From NCBI GenBank assembly GCA_030407085.1, contig CM059587.1:28493001-28557000 (forward strand): DNA of 64,000 nt, read 5' to 3'. The notes beneath the pieces were generated by a model. The model did not search any database and was not told the origin of the DNA. It worked only from the letters and a program-made list of their open reading frames with translations. Below are positions 14,485 through 27,890 of the stretch, in pieces. The stretch's first letter is position 1. Each line of letters opens with the position of its first letter. The position numbers and the translations under genes are program-made. This DNA is from Trichopria drosophilae (taxonomy: Eukaryota > Arthropoda > Insecta > Hymenoptera > Diapriidae).

Positions 14485-17400
14485 AAATATGACATGTCAG
14501 AAATAGAAAATGTCAAATCGCCCTGCATGTACATGATGTATGCACAATAATTTCATATAGGAGATTAAACTGCTTTAATAAAATTTAAAAAAACGTGCCG
14601 GTAAACATTTAACTCGTGAATTTGGGATAACTCACAGTGTATAATAACCAGATATCTGAAAGGGGGCAGAGATATGATCCAATTTGCGAACACCGTACGT
14701 AAATATAAATTTAAAGCAAGCATTTTATAGATTGCACCAAATGCCGGTTATTTGCATTCAAAAAGGGTCCAAAAACTAAAAAGCAATCTAAAAGATGCGA
14801 CAGAATAAGTGATCTAAACAAAGTTTGTTGAACATTAGAAAAGTACCAATTTTGATCGTCGATATTAACTCAAAGATTTCATGCCTTTGGCATCGGATAT
14901 GGGATCGGAATGTCTTTTCCTTTATCAGTAACCGTAAAATTAGGACGGTCGATATTTACACAATTTATTAACGATGTCTTAGATTTATATTTGGATTTAG
15001 TAACTGCGCACTATTTTCAGCCCATCCCGCAATTTTTCCAAAATCGTTAGAGAAGGCTTACGCGGAATGAAAAAACATTTTGGTAGAAAGATATTGAAAT
15101 TTGTATCCCATCAACATGTGTTTTTATATTCATAGTTATACTACAATAAAAAATATCAATGTTACAGATAATAAATAAAAGAATTTCAATTTTGTTCGAT
15201 AAGAGATTCCACGCGTCAATGGATTAATTGAAATACGCACTGGCTGAGAGCCATATCCCATATATGAACTAATGAGGCTTAATTTTGAAATAAGCATCTC
15301 ATACTTCAGAGTATATCAAACGCCCGAGTAAAATCAAAAAGAAAATCTTTAGTTTTTGAGACCCACCACATAGTTTCTTCCAATCTATATTGACATGTTC
15401 TTACACTTATACCCTTATTATTAATGTTGTGTCATAAGTAAGAAATACATTTTAGGGATTTACGCATTTTACATACAAGTTTAAAGTACACGTCGAATTC
15501 AATCTATCTGGGTGTGAATTCATGTATGCGATGGGTCTGGTCCTAAACGGGTATTTTGAGCACCGCATCGATATCTTATTATCGAATATACGATATCGTA
15601 TTTCCGGCCGGTGAAAACCTAATCTACACACCTATATGCCCGACCCTCAAAAATTGTGGTTGAAATATGGTGTTTAAATTAAACGTAAAATATAAATCCT
15701 TTATATATATTTACTTCTTTATTTGTGCTTATTTCAAGAAACATGTTTTTATTTTCCTTAAACGGTTTGAGCAAAGGCAATTGTTATCGAAAGGTTTGAA
15801 TATATATTACTGAAAATATTGACCTATTTAAATGTTCCCTATGTGCTCTGTTTACAATTTTGAAGTAGAATATTCCTACAGTTAATAATAGATTTTTTGC
15901 AATAAAATGTGAATACAAAATTCCTTCTTCGCTAGTGTGCTGGAATTCCTTTCATTTGAACTAAAAAAAATGAGAGTTACGCCGAAAACTTGTGGCAGTA
16001 AATTTTACTATAATTGTAATAGTATACGTTCTGTGAAAATTTAAAAAATGCTCTTTTGTCAAGTAAAAATTAGCGTTAAGTGTACAATAAAATGTAATAA
16101 TAAATTCGATTTTGACATTACAACCTCTTGTGAGCCCTCTTATAGGGATCTACAATTAATGGGTCATGCTTTATTAGGTGTTCTTAGCTCATGCCTGATC
16201 AGGAACCGATGAACATTGCATGAGATATCAGGCAGTTATATTTAATCATCGATAACTAAACTAGTATTTGAATCTTTATCGGAATGATACACCGAAGACG
16301 AGAATTATGAATGTTTAGCCATATTTTATGAAACATTTGGGATACTATAACGAAGAATTCTATAAATTGATTCCTCTGTTCTACTAATTTTTGCAACAAC
16401 AACCCCTCAAAGTGGGAAAATTTGCTGAACTTGCTAAAACTTTTCAATTATTTAGTACTGATGGATGTTGCGGAAACTGTCATACATTTATGTCCGTATA
16501 TTGGTAGTAACATTTCTTGGTATTTGTCGTTTTTGTATAATACAACATGTAAATAAATAAATACATAAGTAAGCAGATGTAATTGAACATGATCTTCTTA
16601 CATGTAAATATAAGATCTGGATACAATAATTAATTTGATTTTGTAAAATCTAATATTTTTTAATTTATATTAAAATTAAAGACTGGAATGTAGCCTTTAA
16701 GCAACAATAAAATAAAGAAGGAACGTTCATATGTTACCGGTTATCAACTAAATATTTACTCAGTATAACTACAGATTATAATTGTTACGATATTACACGA
16801 ATGGCCCCGATTTGAACGTATTTCTATTGAAAATCTAAAAAACTATTTCTACATTATTAGAGTTGGCTTACATCAAACCTGGCATCTAGCGCAAGACATT
16901 TCAAAATAAATGTTAAATAAAATGCTCCGAGAAAAAATACTTTATGATCCGGCACCCTAGAGTATGAATGTATAAAAATACACGATTCAATACACGGATG
17001 ACAACAAGAAAAAAAAACATAAATAAAAAATAATTCACCATCTACGCATTTTGCTCCCCTGCCAAATTTTCGCTATAAAATCACAAAGCTCCTGAGACAT
17101 TTTTTGTTCTCCGTGGCCTTTTTATTACCTACGATCCTGCTTTCTGCGTTGGTATCGACTTTTCTATAGAAAATAACATCTCTTCCATTGTACGAAAAAA
17201 AGTAAGAATAACATATGCCGACAATTAGCATCGAGAGCTAAAATTGTGGTCGAGTACTTGAAGGGATCAAAAAGAAAAAGGCTTTTTGATGCTATCATTT
17301 TCACTAAAAATACGGTTGGACTACTAGAACCAGGATTCGTGCTGAAACTAAACATTTCGGTTGTCGTTAGCTCAGCTTCCTTGGCTGGTTGTCTCATCTA

Positions 17401-18034
17401 AACGAAATTGGTGTGAAAAAAAGTGATAATTAGGGATGATAGAAGAGCCATATACTATCAGTTTTTAGACGTTTTGCGTTCACACCGAGATCTAGCGACA
17501 TGATCACCGGTATATTATCCGAGATGAACGATTTTGGTTATCTCAACGTTACTCTCATGGTATGATATCTAAAGTCGTCTATTTGTCGTATCAGAATAGT
17601 TTTGAGTCTAATAAGAAACCATTTAGTTGTGCGAACCAAATTTCGTTCAGCTATGAATGAGATTTAGTTAGAAAATTGAATTTATTTATTTCCGTGTTCT
17701 TATTTATTGAATATGTTTAGTCGTAGACTTTCACATACCATTTCCACATAACTTAGCATTAATTCATTACTCAATAGTGAATAAATTAGACTCGAGTGAA
17801 ATTCTAAGGTATAATGCAAAATTGATAATAGGGAACTCCAATTTGACTGGAAACTAGTGAATATCCATCAAGTTACTGTATTTTACTGTTTCAAATTGTA
17901 AGAATTATAACACGGATCTGCAAATGATAGGATCATGTCAGCTTTTGGAATGTGGAGAGTCATTTTCCGAAGTATTATTTTGCTTAGAACCCGAATCCGG
18001 TGTCAGAATTGCCCCATCGCATCAGGATTTTCAG
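14485..18034. other. AT-rich sequence, nothing recognised
   Basis: Short chance frames only; no element ends or RNA genes seen. Confidence 0.55.
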
Positions 18035-19375
18035 ATATTTGGGGTTATGTACCCAAAAAATTTTGTAGGTTATGTGCAGAAGGCACTACATTTTTTACAA
18101 GGGTTTTCCTTTAGTTGCATCATACAGTACTACACTACAAACGAAAGTCAGTGTTATTTTACTATGTGCCATGGTGGAAATAAATCGATTCATATTTCAA
18201 GTAATATAATTACTTTTTGTAGATATGTACCTACTTCTCTCACTCACTCACTTTGTTGCCTTTCATCTTCAACACCTGTTAAAAACATGTACCCATATAA
18301 CGTACATGTACACAACATACATTTATAGGAAGATTATTCATTTTAATTAATAGAAAATAATTAGAAGATATTAATTATGTCACCCACACTGTTTTGATAT
18401 CCTTCATCATATAAAGATGTGTAAATAAAAGCAAATTAAACTGTTGGTGATAGAATGAACGTGGTTAAATGTACTGTTCAACTCTGCAGTAGCTTGCGCG
18501 AAAGAAATCTCAGAAAAAAGAGACCTCTGTTGTAAGACTAACTCAAAACAACGAAGAGAAAAAACAACAGACGTTCTGTCGGTACTTGATCTACACCCGG
18601 AGTTATTAACTCTCGTAAAGAACAAATTCTTTTGTTCTTATTTTAATCGACGAATCTTTACGTGAACAACAAAGGTAAAATATATGTTTTAAATATAAGA
18701 AATAATGATCCCTGCTGTAATTTGAATTGGAATGAATTCCAATGTATGGTGTGAATGCGTGTTCCATTACAAACTGCACTACACTTTTGAGTATAATAAT
18801 ACAGATTTATTAATAATAAAATAATTATTAAAATGACACGTCGTTACTTGAAAAACGGGAATCTGTATGTATATGTACAGACGAGACGCACGGTAAGGAA
18901 AAGGTACACAAAGTACATTGCGTTGTCCCTTCCCCTGCACAGTATTTAGTATTTTCTCCAGAACCTGAAAATCAGTATGAAAAAAGCAGTCAATTATTCA
19001 TTTACAATTGAATAGTACATTTTTTAAGTTGATAGTTGAAAAATTACTGCACAGTTGTCATTATTCACCTTTGATGCAGATAAACCAACATTCTGAGTAA
19101 TTACATTTGAATGTATATTCGCAATTTGTAAGTAATTTCACTACTGCAGTGTGAATCGATTTATTTTCATTTTCACGCGTAGTAATCTGTAGTCATATTA
19201 ATAGTATTACCACTTAGTTACCAGAATACACGTTGTAAGAATACAAAACAAACGTAAATTTGCAACATTTGCGGCAAATTTACAATTTGTAGAATACGTT
19301 TAATACTGTAAAATTACAAAACGTTGCATTTTTTCCCATTATTTTTTTACAGTGTGCCCTTTTTCTTTAATTTGA
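18035..19375. repeat. Two further fragments of the AAATAAATCGATTCA repeat family
   Basis: One fragment is at about 18170-18235 on + and another at about 19146-19375 in the opposite sense, ending in a TTTTTTTACAGTGTG terminus like a MITE end. The sequence between them shows no gene. Confidence 0.35.
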
Positions 19376-20860
19376 AAGGGAGTGAGTTCAATTAAGAGTT
19401 TTCTTCACCAAGTTATACCAATTTGAAATTATGAAATACCTCCCCATACCTTCTTAAATTAGAAAATCTTGTCTTCGTATTCGTAATTGGCAATTTCACC
19501 GCCTCCCCTCCCCGTGTACCAATTTTCCAAAAAAATATACTCAGTAAAAAAATATCTGCCTCACCTAATGCAAATGCTCATGTCATTAATGGGACATTAA
19601 AATATTCACATTTTCAAACTGAAGAAGGTGCGGGGACATATCTTCTAATTTCAGATTGTCATAGCTTGATAATGAAAAATCATAATTGAATTCTGCCACT
19701 CTCAAATTAAAGAGCAAGAGTATTACTTATGATCCAACTAAAGCAAAAACTCCAAAAAATGTTATGTTTTTTATAAATAACTTCAAAGGCAGCGAAAAAC
19801 GGAATTTGTTGGTACATGACCTGACATCTCTTAAAATCCTCGGGATTCGAATTCTGAGGAAAAAATTACTACGGAAATACACCAGCACTTTCGAACAACA
19901 AAATTACGTTGGTCTGTGTAATTAATATATGTTATAATAATTAAATGATTCTACTTTATGTTTAAAAAAAAAGAATTTCAGCCTGAGTTGTGTCTCTAAG
20001 TACTGCAGTAAAAATCCTCTATGAAAATGTTTTTTTTTTATCTAAAACGTTCGCTACGAACAATTACACTCTAAAAGGATTTTTTATACAGAATATTTGC
20101 TAGAAGCAATCCCCTCCTAACATCCATTATTTCTCGTCAGTTCTACTATAGGCGACATCGGAACCAGTAGTATCGGCTCGAGTCAAAAAAAAGAAATCTG
20201 GCGTTTCTATCCGGAAAATAAGAAGCCAGAGGAGGGGGTGTTTGACACGCCTCTTATTCCTTATACCGAAAGAAATTACCTCCTTATATAACGCGAAGAG
20301 AAGTTTACATCAAGAAAAGCGGTATTTATCACTGTACAATACTGTGACTAAACCTTGAAAAGCTGGCACATGCAAGCGTCGCACGAAAAAATGATTGAAA
20401 CAGGAAAAGTAGGGGCGGAGAAGCGACTTCCTTTTAAATATGACAGTCTGGTATCGCCCTTATTTTTTGAGCCTTCGCTCTGAAAATCGGCTTTTCAATA
20501 AAAACTTCATTTCGTTTACCCAATAAATATCGCATACAGAAAGTCTTTACAGTAGTGATATAATGGAAATTTAAAAACACGATTGCGAATTTACTAACAT
20601 ACTGTTGGGGGAAAATTTAGTAGATTTTATCCAGAACTTCGGCTAAAATATGCCGAATAAGGATACATTAAAGAAAATAAAGAAAATGATAAGCCGTGGA
20701 AACCAGTGAGAATTAAAGTCTCGATTCATTCCTAGAGAAGGTATACTATTTTATAAATATATTCTTTTTTATTTATTTTTTTTTGTTACTAAATTTATTT
20801 ATAGTTGCATAGACTGCTAAGGTCATTAACGAGTGAGTAAGTTCAATATAATTTAACACT
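19376..20860. other. AT-rich sequence, nothing recognised
   Basis: Includes a 79-codon frame at 19686-19925 with AT-driven composition and no family resemblance. No gene called. Confidence 0.55.
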
Positions 20861-21425
20861 TTAAATTCTGTCGGCGAGGTAATTTAACTGCAGGAATTGT
20901 AGCATCTTGTAGATTCCTTCCCTGGAATTTAGGCAATCTTTTAAATTATCTGCGATCTGGAGGTCGTTTCTGGTTTGTTGATAGGTTCGGCATTCCGGTA
21001 GTATATGTTTAATAGATGACTTGCAATTACAATCTGAACAATTTGGGACATTTTCTTTTTTGAGTAGATGCGAGCGTGTTATTTTGCTGTGTCCGATTCG
21101 GAGTTTTGTTATTATGGATTGTTGTTTTCTATTTAAGTTGGGCGTATTTCTTTGAATTACATCTCTTCTTACTTCATGAAGTAGAATGTGATTTGCTGTT
21201 GTCCATTTTTTATTCCAGTGATTTTTAACATTTACCCTTATAAGGTTCTTTATATCGCTAACAGTAGCCTCTGCTTGTTGATCGTTTGTATCTATTTCAG
21301 CAGCTATTTTTGAAGCAATATATGCTCACTAGTTGCCTCCAATTCCATTGTGAGAAGGTTCTTTGAACTGAACAGTTTTATTTCCACAAAGGTGAATTCG
21401 TTTTATATTGTGTTGTTTTTGTATA
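20861..21425 (-). pseudogene. LINE ORF2 RNase H and tail remnant
   Basis: The minus strand from about 21425 reads IKRIHLCGNKTVQFKEPSHN, then GIGGN and two stops near 21325-21332, then AYIASKIAAEIDTND. It continues open through KLRIGHSKITRSHLLKKENV, CSDCNCKSSIKHILPECRTY and ends in TAA at 20861-20863. VPSHxGIxGNExAD is the RNase H signature of Jockey-like LINEs and is recognisable here as EPSHNGIGGN. The GH...C-x2-C...H....C block is the usual carboxy end. Clearly a dead 5'-truncated copy. Confidence 0.78.
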
Positions 21426-21435
21426 AATATATAAT

Positions 21436-22110
21436 GTAAATGATTCGTGTCAATAATGAAGTGTGCAATTAATAAGTAACATTTATTTCAATATGGCCGT
21501 TACACTTCTAAAATTATGTCCTATAACGGACAGTTTCAAACCCATCGTTTCGACTTTTTTTCAAATCCTCATCAGGGGCATACATTCTAATTGTGATCTT
21601 TTTGACTCTCTGAAAAGTACGTTTTGTGCGTTGTCTGTTATAGTTGTTCTTAATGGAATTATAGAAATCTCATAATTTTGTGGTTGACGAAGGAGATGGT
21701 CTTATTTTTCCTCTAGGATAATAGTAGTTTTCGGTCCTAGGCCGTAAAGTTCAATTGTGCGTCTGAGGACTGGCAGAGCCGGTCCGAGGATCGCATAATT
21801 TCCTAACCGAGGTCGTAAAATTTTACGGCCGAGGAGCGAACACTATTTTTTGATACACTGTTCGCAAAAGTAGGCACTTTAACGACTGTTTATAGTCCGT
21901 AAAGTACAGAGATCAGTCCGTAAAATCACACTTCACGGACTAAAAGGAGTCCGTAAAGTGTCTACTTTACGGATATGTGTATCAAAAAATTATTTTCCCA
22001 TCGTAGTATATAGTTGATGTTGTTTATCGTTTCAGGCCAGAGTACATATATGTAAATAATTCTTGTCAATAATTAAGTGTGAAATAAATGTTACTTATAA
22101 ATATATAATG
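21436..22110. repeat. Imperfect direct repeats bracketing the CCGTAAA element
   Basis: GTAAATGATTCGTGTCAATA at 21436 and GTAAATAATTCTTGTCAATA at 22052 begin about 50-base similar stretches (also AAGTGTG, AATAAGTAACATT / AATGTTACTTATA and ATATATAATG nearby). They may be the ends of a larger composite element or an old duplication. The stretch between them, beyond the TIR element, contains GTTTCGACTTTTTTTCAAAT followed by CCTCATCAGG, a sequence type common in insect repeats. Confidence 0.4.
21716..22005. mobile_element. Short TIR element rich in CCGTAAA motifs
   Basis: The left end has AATAGTAGTTTTCGGTCCTA, then GGCCGTAAAG. The right end, read as complement, has AATAATTTTTTGATACACAT, then ATCCGTAAAG. 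The interior holds several TCCGTAAA / TTTACGGA inverted pairs, such as CACTTCACGGACT against AGTCCGTAAAGTG. A block resembling 21730-21790 recurs inverted near 57185-57255. Non-coding. Confidence 0.55.
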
Positions 22111-22149
22111 TTTAGAATCCCTATAACACCCTTCGTAGAAAATATCTGT

Positions 22150-22199
22150 GGCGCTAGCTAGCGCCATGCCTATTTGCAGTAGCGCCAGCTAGCGTCACG
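22150..22199. repeat. Perfect 16-bp palindrome GGCGCTAGCTAGCGCC plus a diverged second unit
   Basis: GGCGCTAGCTAGCGCC at 22150-22165 is self-complementary. A related AGCGCCAGCTAGCGTCACGC follows at 22180-22199, spaced by ATGCCTATTTGCAGT. Confidence 0.85.
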
Positions 22200-25100
22200 C
22201 TTATTTTCTAATAGTCTTCATTCTTATTAACTGCTCTATGATGTTTCGCTATTTGGTTGTGTTTGCCACCTTTTTTATAGTGCTTTAATGAGTTCTGCGA
22301 AAAACTATCTTAACAATTGATATTGACGAAGAATTTCGGTATACGCTCAATTCTGATTAAACATTTTTTAGCTCTTTGTTTGGTATATTTTCACCAGAAA
22401 TGCTTTTTTGTATATATCTTATTGAATTGAATTTGAAGTTACGATACGTGTATTGTACAACAATATCAATCGCATTTAATCGACAATTCAACGAACGTAA
22501 CGTCGACGAGCGACGGATTGCAATTCACCCGGGAGGTGGAACGGACGAGCGCTAAACCAAAAACATCGGTTCAGCTCCGGTTTGTACCTCCGTAATATCG
22601 ACAGCACAATTTCTATTACCTTTTACAGTAACATTACTCTTTGCAGATTCGAATCAATTGTTTCAGACTATGATTATATTTAACGTTGCACCTAAAATAT
22701 AGAACGAAATTTAATGCTGATAGTATAATAATTTTAACAATTTCGAAGTGTCCAGGAATTTTGAGTATTTCTACAGATTCAGGTAATCAATACTTGAATG
22801 ATGGTCGTATCATAAAGATTGATAATGACAAATAAATATTATAAAAGTGCCTGGATTTCTTCACAAACTTCACAACGAAGTGAACCTTTTTATACAATTT
22901 CGGCATACTCCATTAAGATGGATCATTTAGGTTTACATCATATACCACAGGAGCTTAACGACAATAATTGTCCTATTATTGTAATATTAGGGTACATATT
23001 ACAATAACTATTTATAATATAAATATACAATTTTACTTTATATAAAGTTATAGCAATACCATAGGAATATTATATTGAGACATTTAACTGTTAGGACAAT
23101 TACGGGCATATTTATCTGATGAGTTCAAATAGTTTTATTGTAAACAAATAAAGGAACTCAGTTTTACAGAATATACCGTTTGTGGAAGACTGGACGAATT
23201 CATTTATCTGCATTATGAGAAATATGTTGCTCGGACAAATGTACCCGTAAAATTTCTCCCTGGAAAATCGTTCATGTATAGGAAATCATTCTTTGGAAAA
23301 TTATCTCTTTAGCTTTTTGTACGATTTTCATACCTTTTCAGGCTATTTACTATTTACATCGTTACAATGTATTATTAATATAATTTATTGTTATTATTAT
23401 TTTCTAAACCATCAATTAGAACTCGTTCTACGCGTATGTCCATATGCACTGAACTCACGCATAGGGTTTTGCGAACCAGGTTTCTAGTGAAATTGTTAGT
23501 TCGGTAAGCGAAAAAAAAGCCCGCGAAAAAGAAGAGCCGCCAAATAACGTCCCTCGGGAAATAGGCTATAGTTTTAGTATTTAAAATCGAAAAGATGCAA
23601 AACCTAGATCCACATAGGTTTTAAAGTGGTTTGGCTAGGATCTCTTTTAGAGAGGGTGGAGGGACACTAGCGACTATGTTTTATCATTGCTTTTTTATCG
23701 ACGGTTTTACCGGTGCTTTTTGCTCCATGGTCTTTTTTGCCATGGGATGCTCTTCCGGGTCTTTTTTTAAAGTCCTTTTTTACGGGAATTTTTACTGCAA
23801 CCCCTATTTTAGAATATGCGACCGTTTCTTATCAAATTTTCTCGTGTTCTGTTTTTTTTTTCAACTAAAGGGACGATGCTCCAGGGAACAATATTGCCTG
23901 GAAAACAAAGTTCCAGTGAAAGGATTTTCCATATATTCTAGAATCGACTGTATACAAGTTTAGAAATATACATTAAAATTACTGAAGCTGATTATACCCT
24001 CTGACAAACATTCAGATATTGACTATTTCAACTAACAAATTATTTATAATGCATATATTATAGTTCGATTAAAAGTGAAAGTCGGTTTATACGTTAAAAA
24101 CAACCATTCCATTAATAATTTGATATTCCTTTTATATAATAATTTGTCAACAACCACCATATATGATGTAGTACTTTACGTTTTTTAGAAAGATATATTT
24201 TTTGTTACTGGTGCAGAAAATTCTGTAACAAATGTAGAAATTTAGAAAAAAGGGTATGTGTTAGAGGGACCGGAGCAGATTATTGAAGGAATCATCGCAA
24301 TAATAGTAAAGTATGAATCACATGCATTCATAAAAACCCTTTCATTGGAAAACATTTTCAATTATTCTATGATTTTTGCACCTGAAATACTTGATCATTA
24401 TTGACGATTATTGAACTTTACTAAATATTTTAAAAAGGCATGTAATATTGTGTGAAATACTAACATTTTAGAATTCAATAAAAATATTCCAGAAAGTGAA
24501 GTGGTTCTTTAACCGATATTGTCAAAAAATGCGTTCAGTTTTATAGTTTAACCTAATGCTAAATAATAAGGGAATATAATCTGCTATAATCCTTCTTGGG
24601 AACTAACTGTTCTTTTTATTAAGTATATTGCAGCTGGTAAACATTTTAAAAAATGCAATCATTAAAGTCGTATATTATGAGCAAAGAGGACATTATGTAA
24701 TATTAAAGAAAGATCCTAACCCCGCCTAATATTAGACGAAGGGAAAACTTCATTTTACATTCTTTAAAAGGGTCTGATTCAATTACAGTTGAACTCTTTA
24801 CCTTGCCATTTTGTGGCGTTACCCGTTTTCAAAAGACAATTGAATACACGCGTTCCCATATGTATATGCATATGAATTTATGTTTCCAGACGAAAAACAT
24901 TACAATTTTTTTACCGAAAACTTACAGTTCTTTTTTAACGTAACCCATTGTTGGTCAACTCTGAAATATTACGTTGGCAAAAATACAAATGTTCTTTTGT
25001 CGTAACTACTTTCAAATGTGCTCTATCTCTAACCATAGGGATAGAGTGCAATACTTCAACTAATCATTCAATAAATAATATATATGTAGAATTTTTTAAT

Positions 25101-25689
25101 AATAATTTTGTGAACATTATGAGGGATTTTGTGAACAAAACACTTCACAGTGATAGCGAAATTGATCCCATTTGTATATTATTAACATACTTATCTCCTA
25201 AAATATTGTTCTTGCACTAAAAAAAATGTTTCTTTACAGTTAACGTAATAGTTCAACAGTTAAGCTAAGAGAATTTAGATTCTGAACCTCAGATAAAGTA
25301 CTTTGTCCTAAAGTTTCTGTAATCCTGGCATCGGTTACACTTGTTATGTTAATAGTTAACATAAGAAACTTAAATATTAACGATGAGATCATTACAGCGA
25401 ATACTAGAATATTTTATGTAGTACAAAGAGTATAATGTAGTTTATTATCATATCGTATAGGTTAGAAACTCTTTTATGCCTTTGTTGCATAAAATTCGGA
25501 TGCTTCGATAAGTAGAAGATTTGGAAGAATATGGAAGATGTCTTTGTTTTATCGATCATTTTAAATTGACAATATTAATTTGGCGTTAAATTTATCTGAG
25601 ACGTATAATTCATCTGCTCGGATTAGTTTCAAAAATTAAAAATATAGACCGAACATGAGATGACGAAATATATTTCTTTTATCACATAC
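22200..25689. other. AT-rich sequence without supported gene
   Basis: A CG-containing patch at about 22490-22600 (CGTCGACGAGCGACGG) is compositionally different but unassigned. A 110-codon frame at 23631-23963 is rich in Phe and Cys and looks like chance. Confidence 0.5.
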
Positions 25690-25899
25690 GCGTTGACTAT
25701 ATTCCAAACAAAACAATCGGTCCCGGGATGTCCTGAGGAGCTACCGAGTACGTCCAAATGTCTGCTTTTGGCCGTCGGGAGCTCCTATGTAAGAGTAATA
25801 ATACCAAAATTATGCATAAAACCGGAAACAATGGATTTGACAATAGTAACAAGGGTTGCTTGCGATGAACTGCAGTAATCGTCATCAACGGCATCTAAT
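25690..25899 (-). CDS. Possible first coding exon resembling a microsomal cytochrome P450 amino terminus
   Basis: On the minus strand a good acceptor (TTTTCTTTCAG ending at 25900) is followed five bases later by ATG at 25894. The reading begins MPLMTITAVHRKQPLLLLSN, continues through a strongly hydrophobic stretch (PVLCIILVLLLL), then basic residues RSSRRPK and PQDIPGP. A membrane anchor, a basic halt and an (I)PGP hinge is the order seen at the start of microsomal P450s. A donor-like GTATGTG lies at 25689, but TAG at 25697-25699 closes this frame before it. No P450 I-helix, ExxR or heme-Cys motif was seen nearby. It may be a broken fragment or coincidence; the opposite strand also carries a 72-codon open frame. 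Confidence 0.3.
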
Positions 25900-27289
25900 C
25901 TGAAAGAAAATTTGTAAGATATTTATTTTTTATTATTGTTTTATTTACCTCTAAATATTCATAATGGAAGTTGACATAATTGCAAGGAAATAAGGCGAAT
26001 GTTTAGTAAGATAGTCCCATATTTTTTTTAAACAGTTCATAGGTTCAACGGCTCATTCGTTGCGATATTGTCATGGAACCTGCTCGGAAAATGCACATAC
26101 TTGAATTTGTAGCCATTTCTTATCGTTCGCTATTTCGAGTAAAAAATTGTTTGTTATTCATAAATGAAATACAAAAATGATTTGTTTTTAATCCCGCCAG
26201 TGCAATAATCAATACAATAATGATTGAGCTTAATATAGTAAAAAGGCTAACCTAAACATCTTAACCAGTGCGATCATAATTGTATGCAATTACTAATTAT
26301 TTTTACTTTGAAACATAAGTGGATTTGTCATCACTAAAATGCAGAATGGTTCTGTCGATGTTCTATTTCGTTTTTCATTTTAGTATGAGATTTATCTGAA
26401 TGTAACCATTAGAAACACGAAACTTTTTAAAATTGCAGATCAATGCAGTTGACAGATGCATACTCTTGAATAAAACAAAGTAAATCTTATTAAATTGTAT
26501 GAAGAATTACTTAGATGCCTCAAAATCAACGTTTACATTCCCTGATTGATGTCACACTTCACTGATAGAAGACACATACTTCAATAACAGAAATCATTTT
26601 GAATTGATACGTTAACTGAAGCATGCGACAAGTGTAACGTACTACACTTTACCAACGAAGTAATATCTATTTTTAACTCTAAAAAATAAAATGCAATGTA
26701 AAAATGTTTAAAATTGCATTATACAAACGTGTGGTGAATCATATACAAATGTAAGTCCTGATGATTTGACGAATGCACCGTAAAATAAAATGTCTATTGA
26801 AAATGCATCATTAGCTATTTGCAGACGATCTGTAAAGGGCTTACAATTATACTTATAGAGCTGTCCAGTGTTAGTCCGGATTAGTATTTGATGTGAGGCG
26901 TCAAGTTAAGGTGGAGAGCACCCTTAATTCCGGAATACATTGAAACCCCTTTCTCAAATGCCAAATCTACAGATGCAATAAAGCTCGCATCGTTTTTCCC
27001 CTCGTCTATCTTGCTCGCTATTAAAGACCCCATCGTGTTGTGCACTATTCTGCGCATATGTCATACATACGATGTTCACACCTAATAATTTCAGATCTAC
27101 GGCATAGGTCATTCACTACTCTTCGGTGAAACAAGATCTAACTCTAATGACTTCATCTTCTTTGTAGTGTGTTTATTAACGACATTCAGTCTATTGATAT
27201 TGTACATGTTTTATATATTATTTTTGTACATAATTGTAACTATAGCAAACCTGTCATCTTAATTATGTTGATTCCAAATTACCAACATC
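25900..27289. other. AT-rich sequence, nothing recognised
   Basis: No gene, RNA or element ends recognised. If the minus-strand exon at 25690-25899 is real, its upstream exon would lie here or further right. Confidence 0.5.
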
Positions 27290-27890
27290 TTCTGCTTGTC
27301 TAAGTACGAAACTGTACAAAGTTTTCTACGTACAGCAATTTGGATCATCTCAATCTATTCCACAATGATGCTCTAAATGTACATAAATTGAACTGGTTAT
27401 CCATCAAAGTTCATCATAAATATTATCTTACATATCACATACTTATTCCGAACTTCTTAATTGAAAAATTCTCACAGTGGTAATTCCTTCGTAGTTTGAC
27501 AAAAAGCGTACCGGTAACAATTTTTTTTAGTTTATCGTACAAGTATTACAACTTTTAGTCGAATAAATTCAACTACCCACGACTTGATTATTATTATTGC
27601 TATTATCTTATTATTTATTACTATTATCATCACTATTAACGCCAGATTATGCGCTGGAAACTTATTGCTGCTTCACTAAACTCGTTTACGTAACTCTATT
27701 TAGGAACATCCTGAATCTAAACAGCCTACTTAAATACCGACCGATAGACATCTTATTATTTATATTATATATTACTCTATTTTATACTTTTTTTGTCAAC
27801 TGACACGTGGAATTTATTTAGGGATGTTAAGGCCACGTTGTAATTAATGCTGTCAAATCGAATAAATCAAATCAATAAATATGAAATGTA
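27290..27890 (+). repeat. Possible degraded LINE 3' end
   Basis: Near 27350-27440 one frame reads HKLNWLSIKVHHKYYLTYHI, resembling the LxWLxIxxRxxxxxL segment after the RT domain of some LINEs. The downstream 3' UTR-like sequence ends in repeated AATAAATCAAATCAATAAAT, a simple tail like those of LINE/SINE insertions. The evidence is short; it may be coincidence in AT-rich DNA. Confidence 0.3.

Noticed and set aside
17924..18328. 134-codon open frame on +
   Set aside because: No recognisable domain, overlaps a repeat fragment, and codon content reflects local AT/T bias.
23631..23963. 110-codon open frame on +
   Set aside because: Starts at a non-ATG codon, is rich in Phe and Cys, and shows no domain or splice context; looks like chance in T-rich DNA.
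25660..25878. 72-codon frame on + opposite the P450-like exon
   Set aside because: No splice context or known motif; treated as a shadow, though neither strand is proven.
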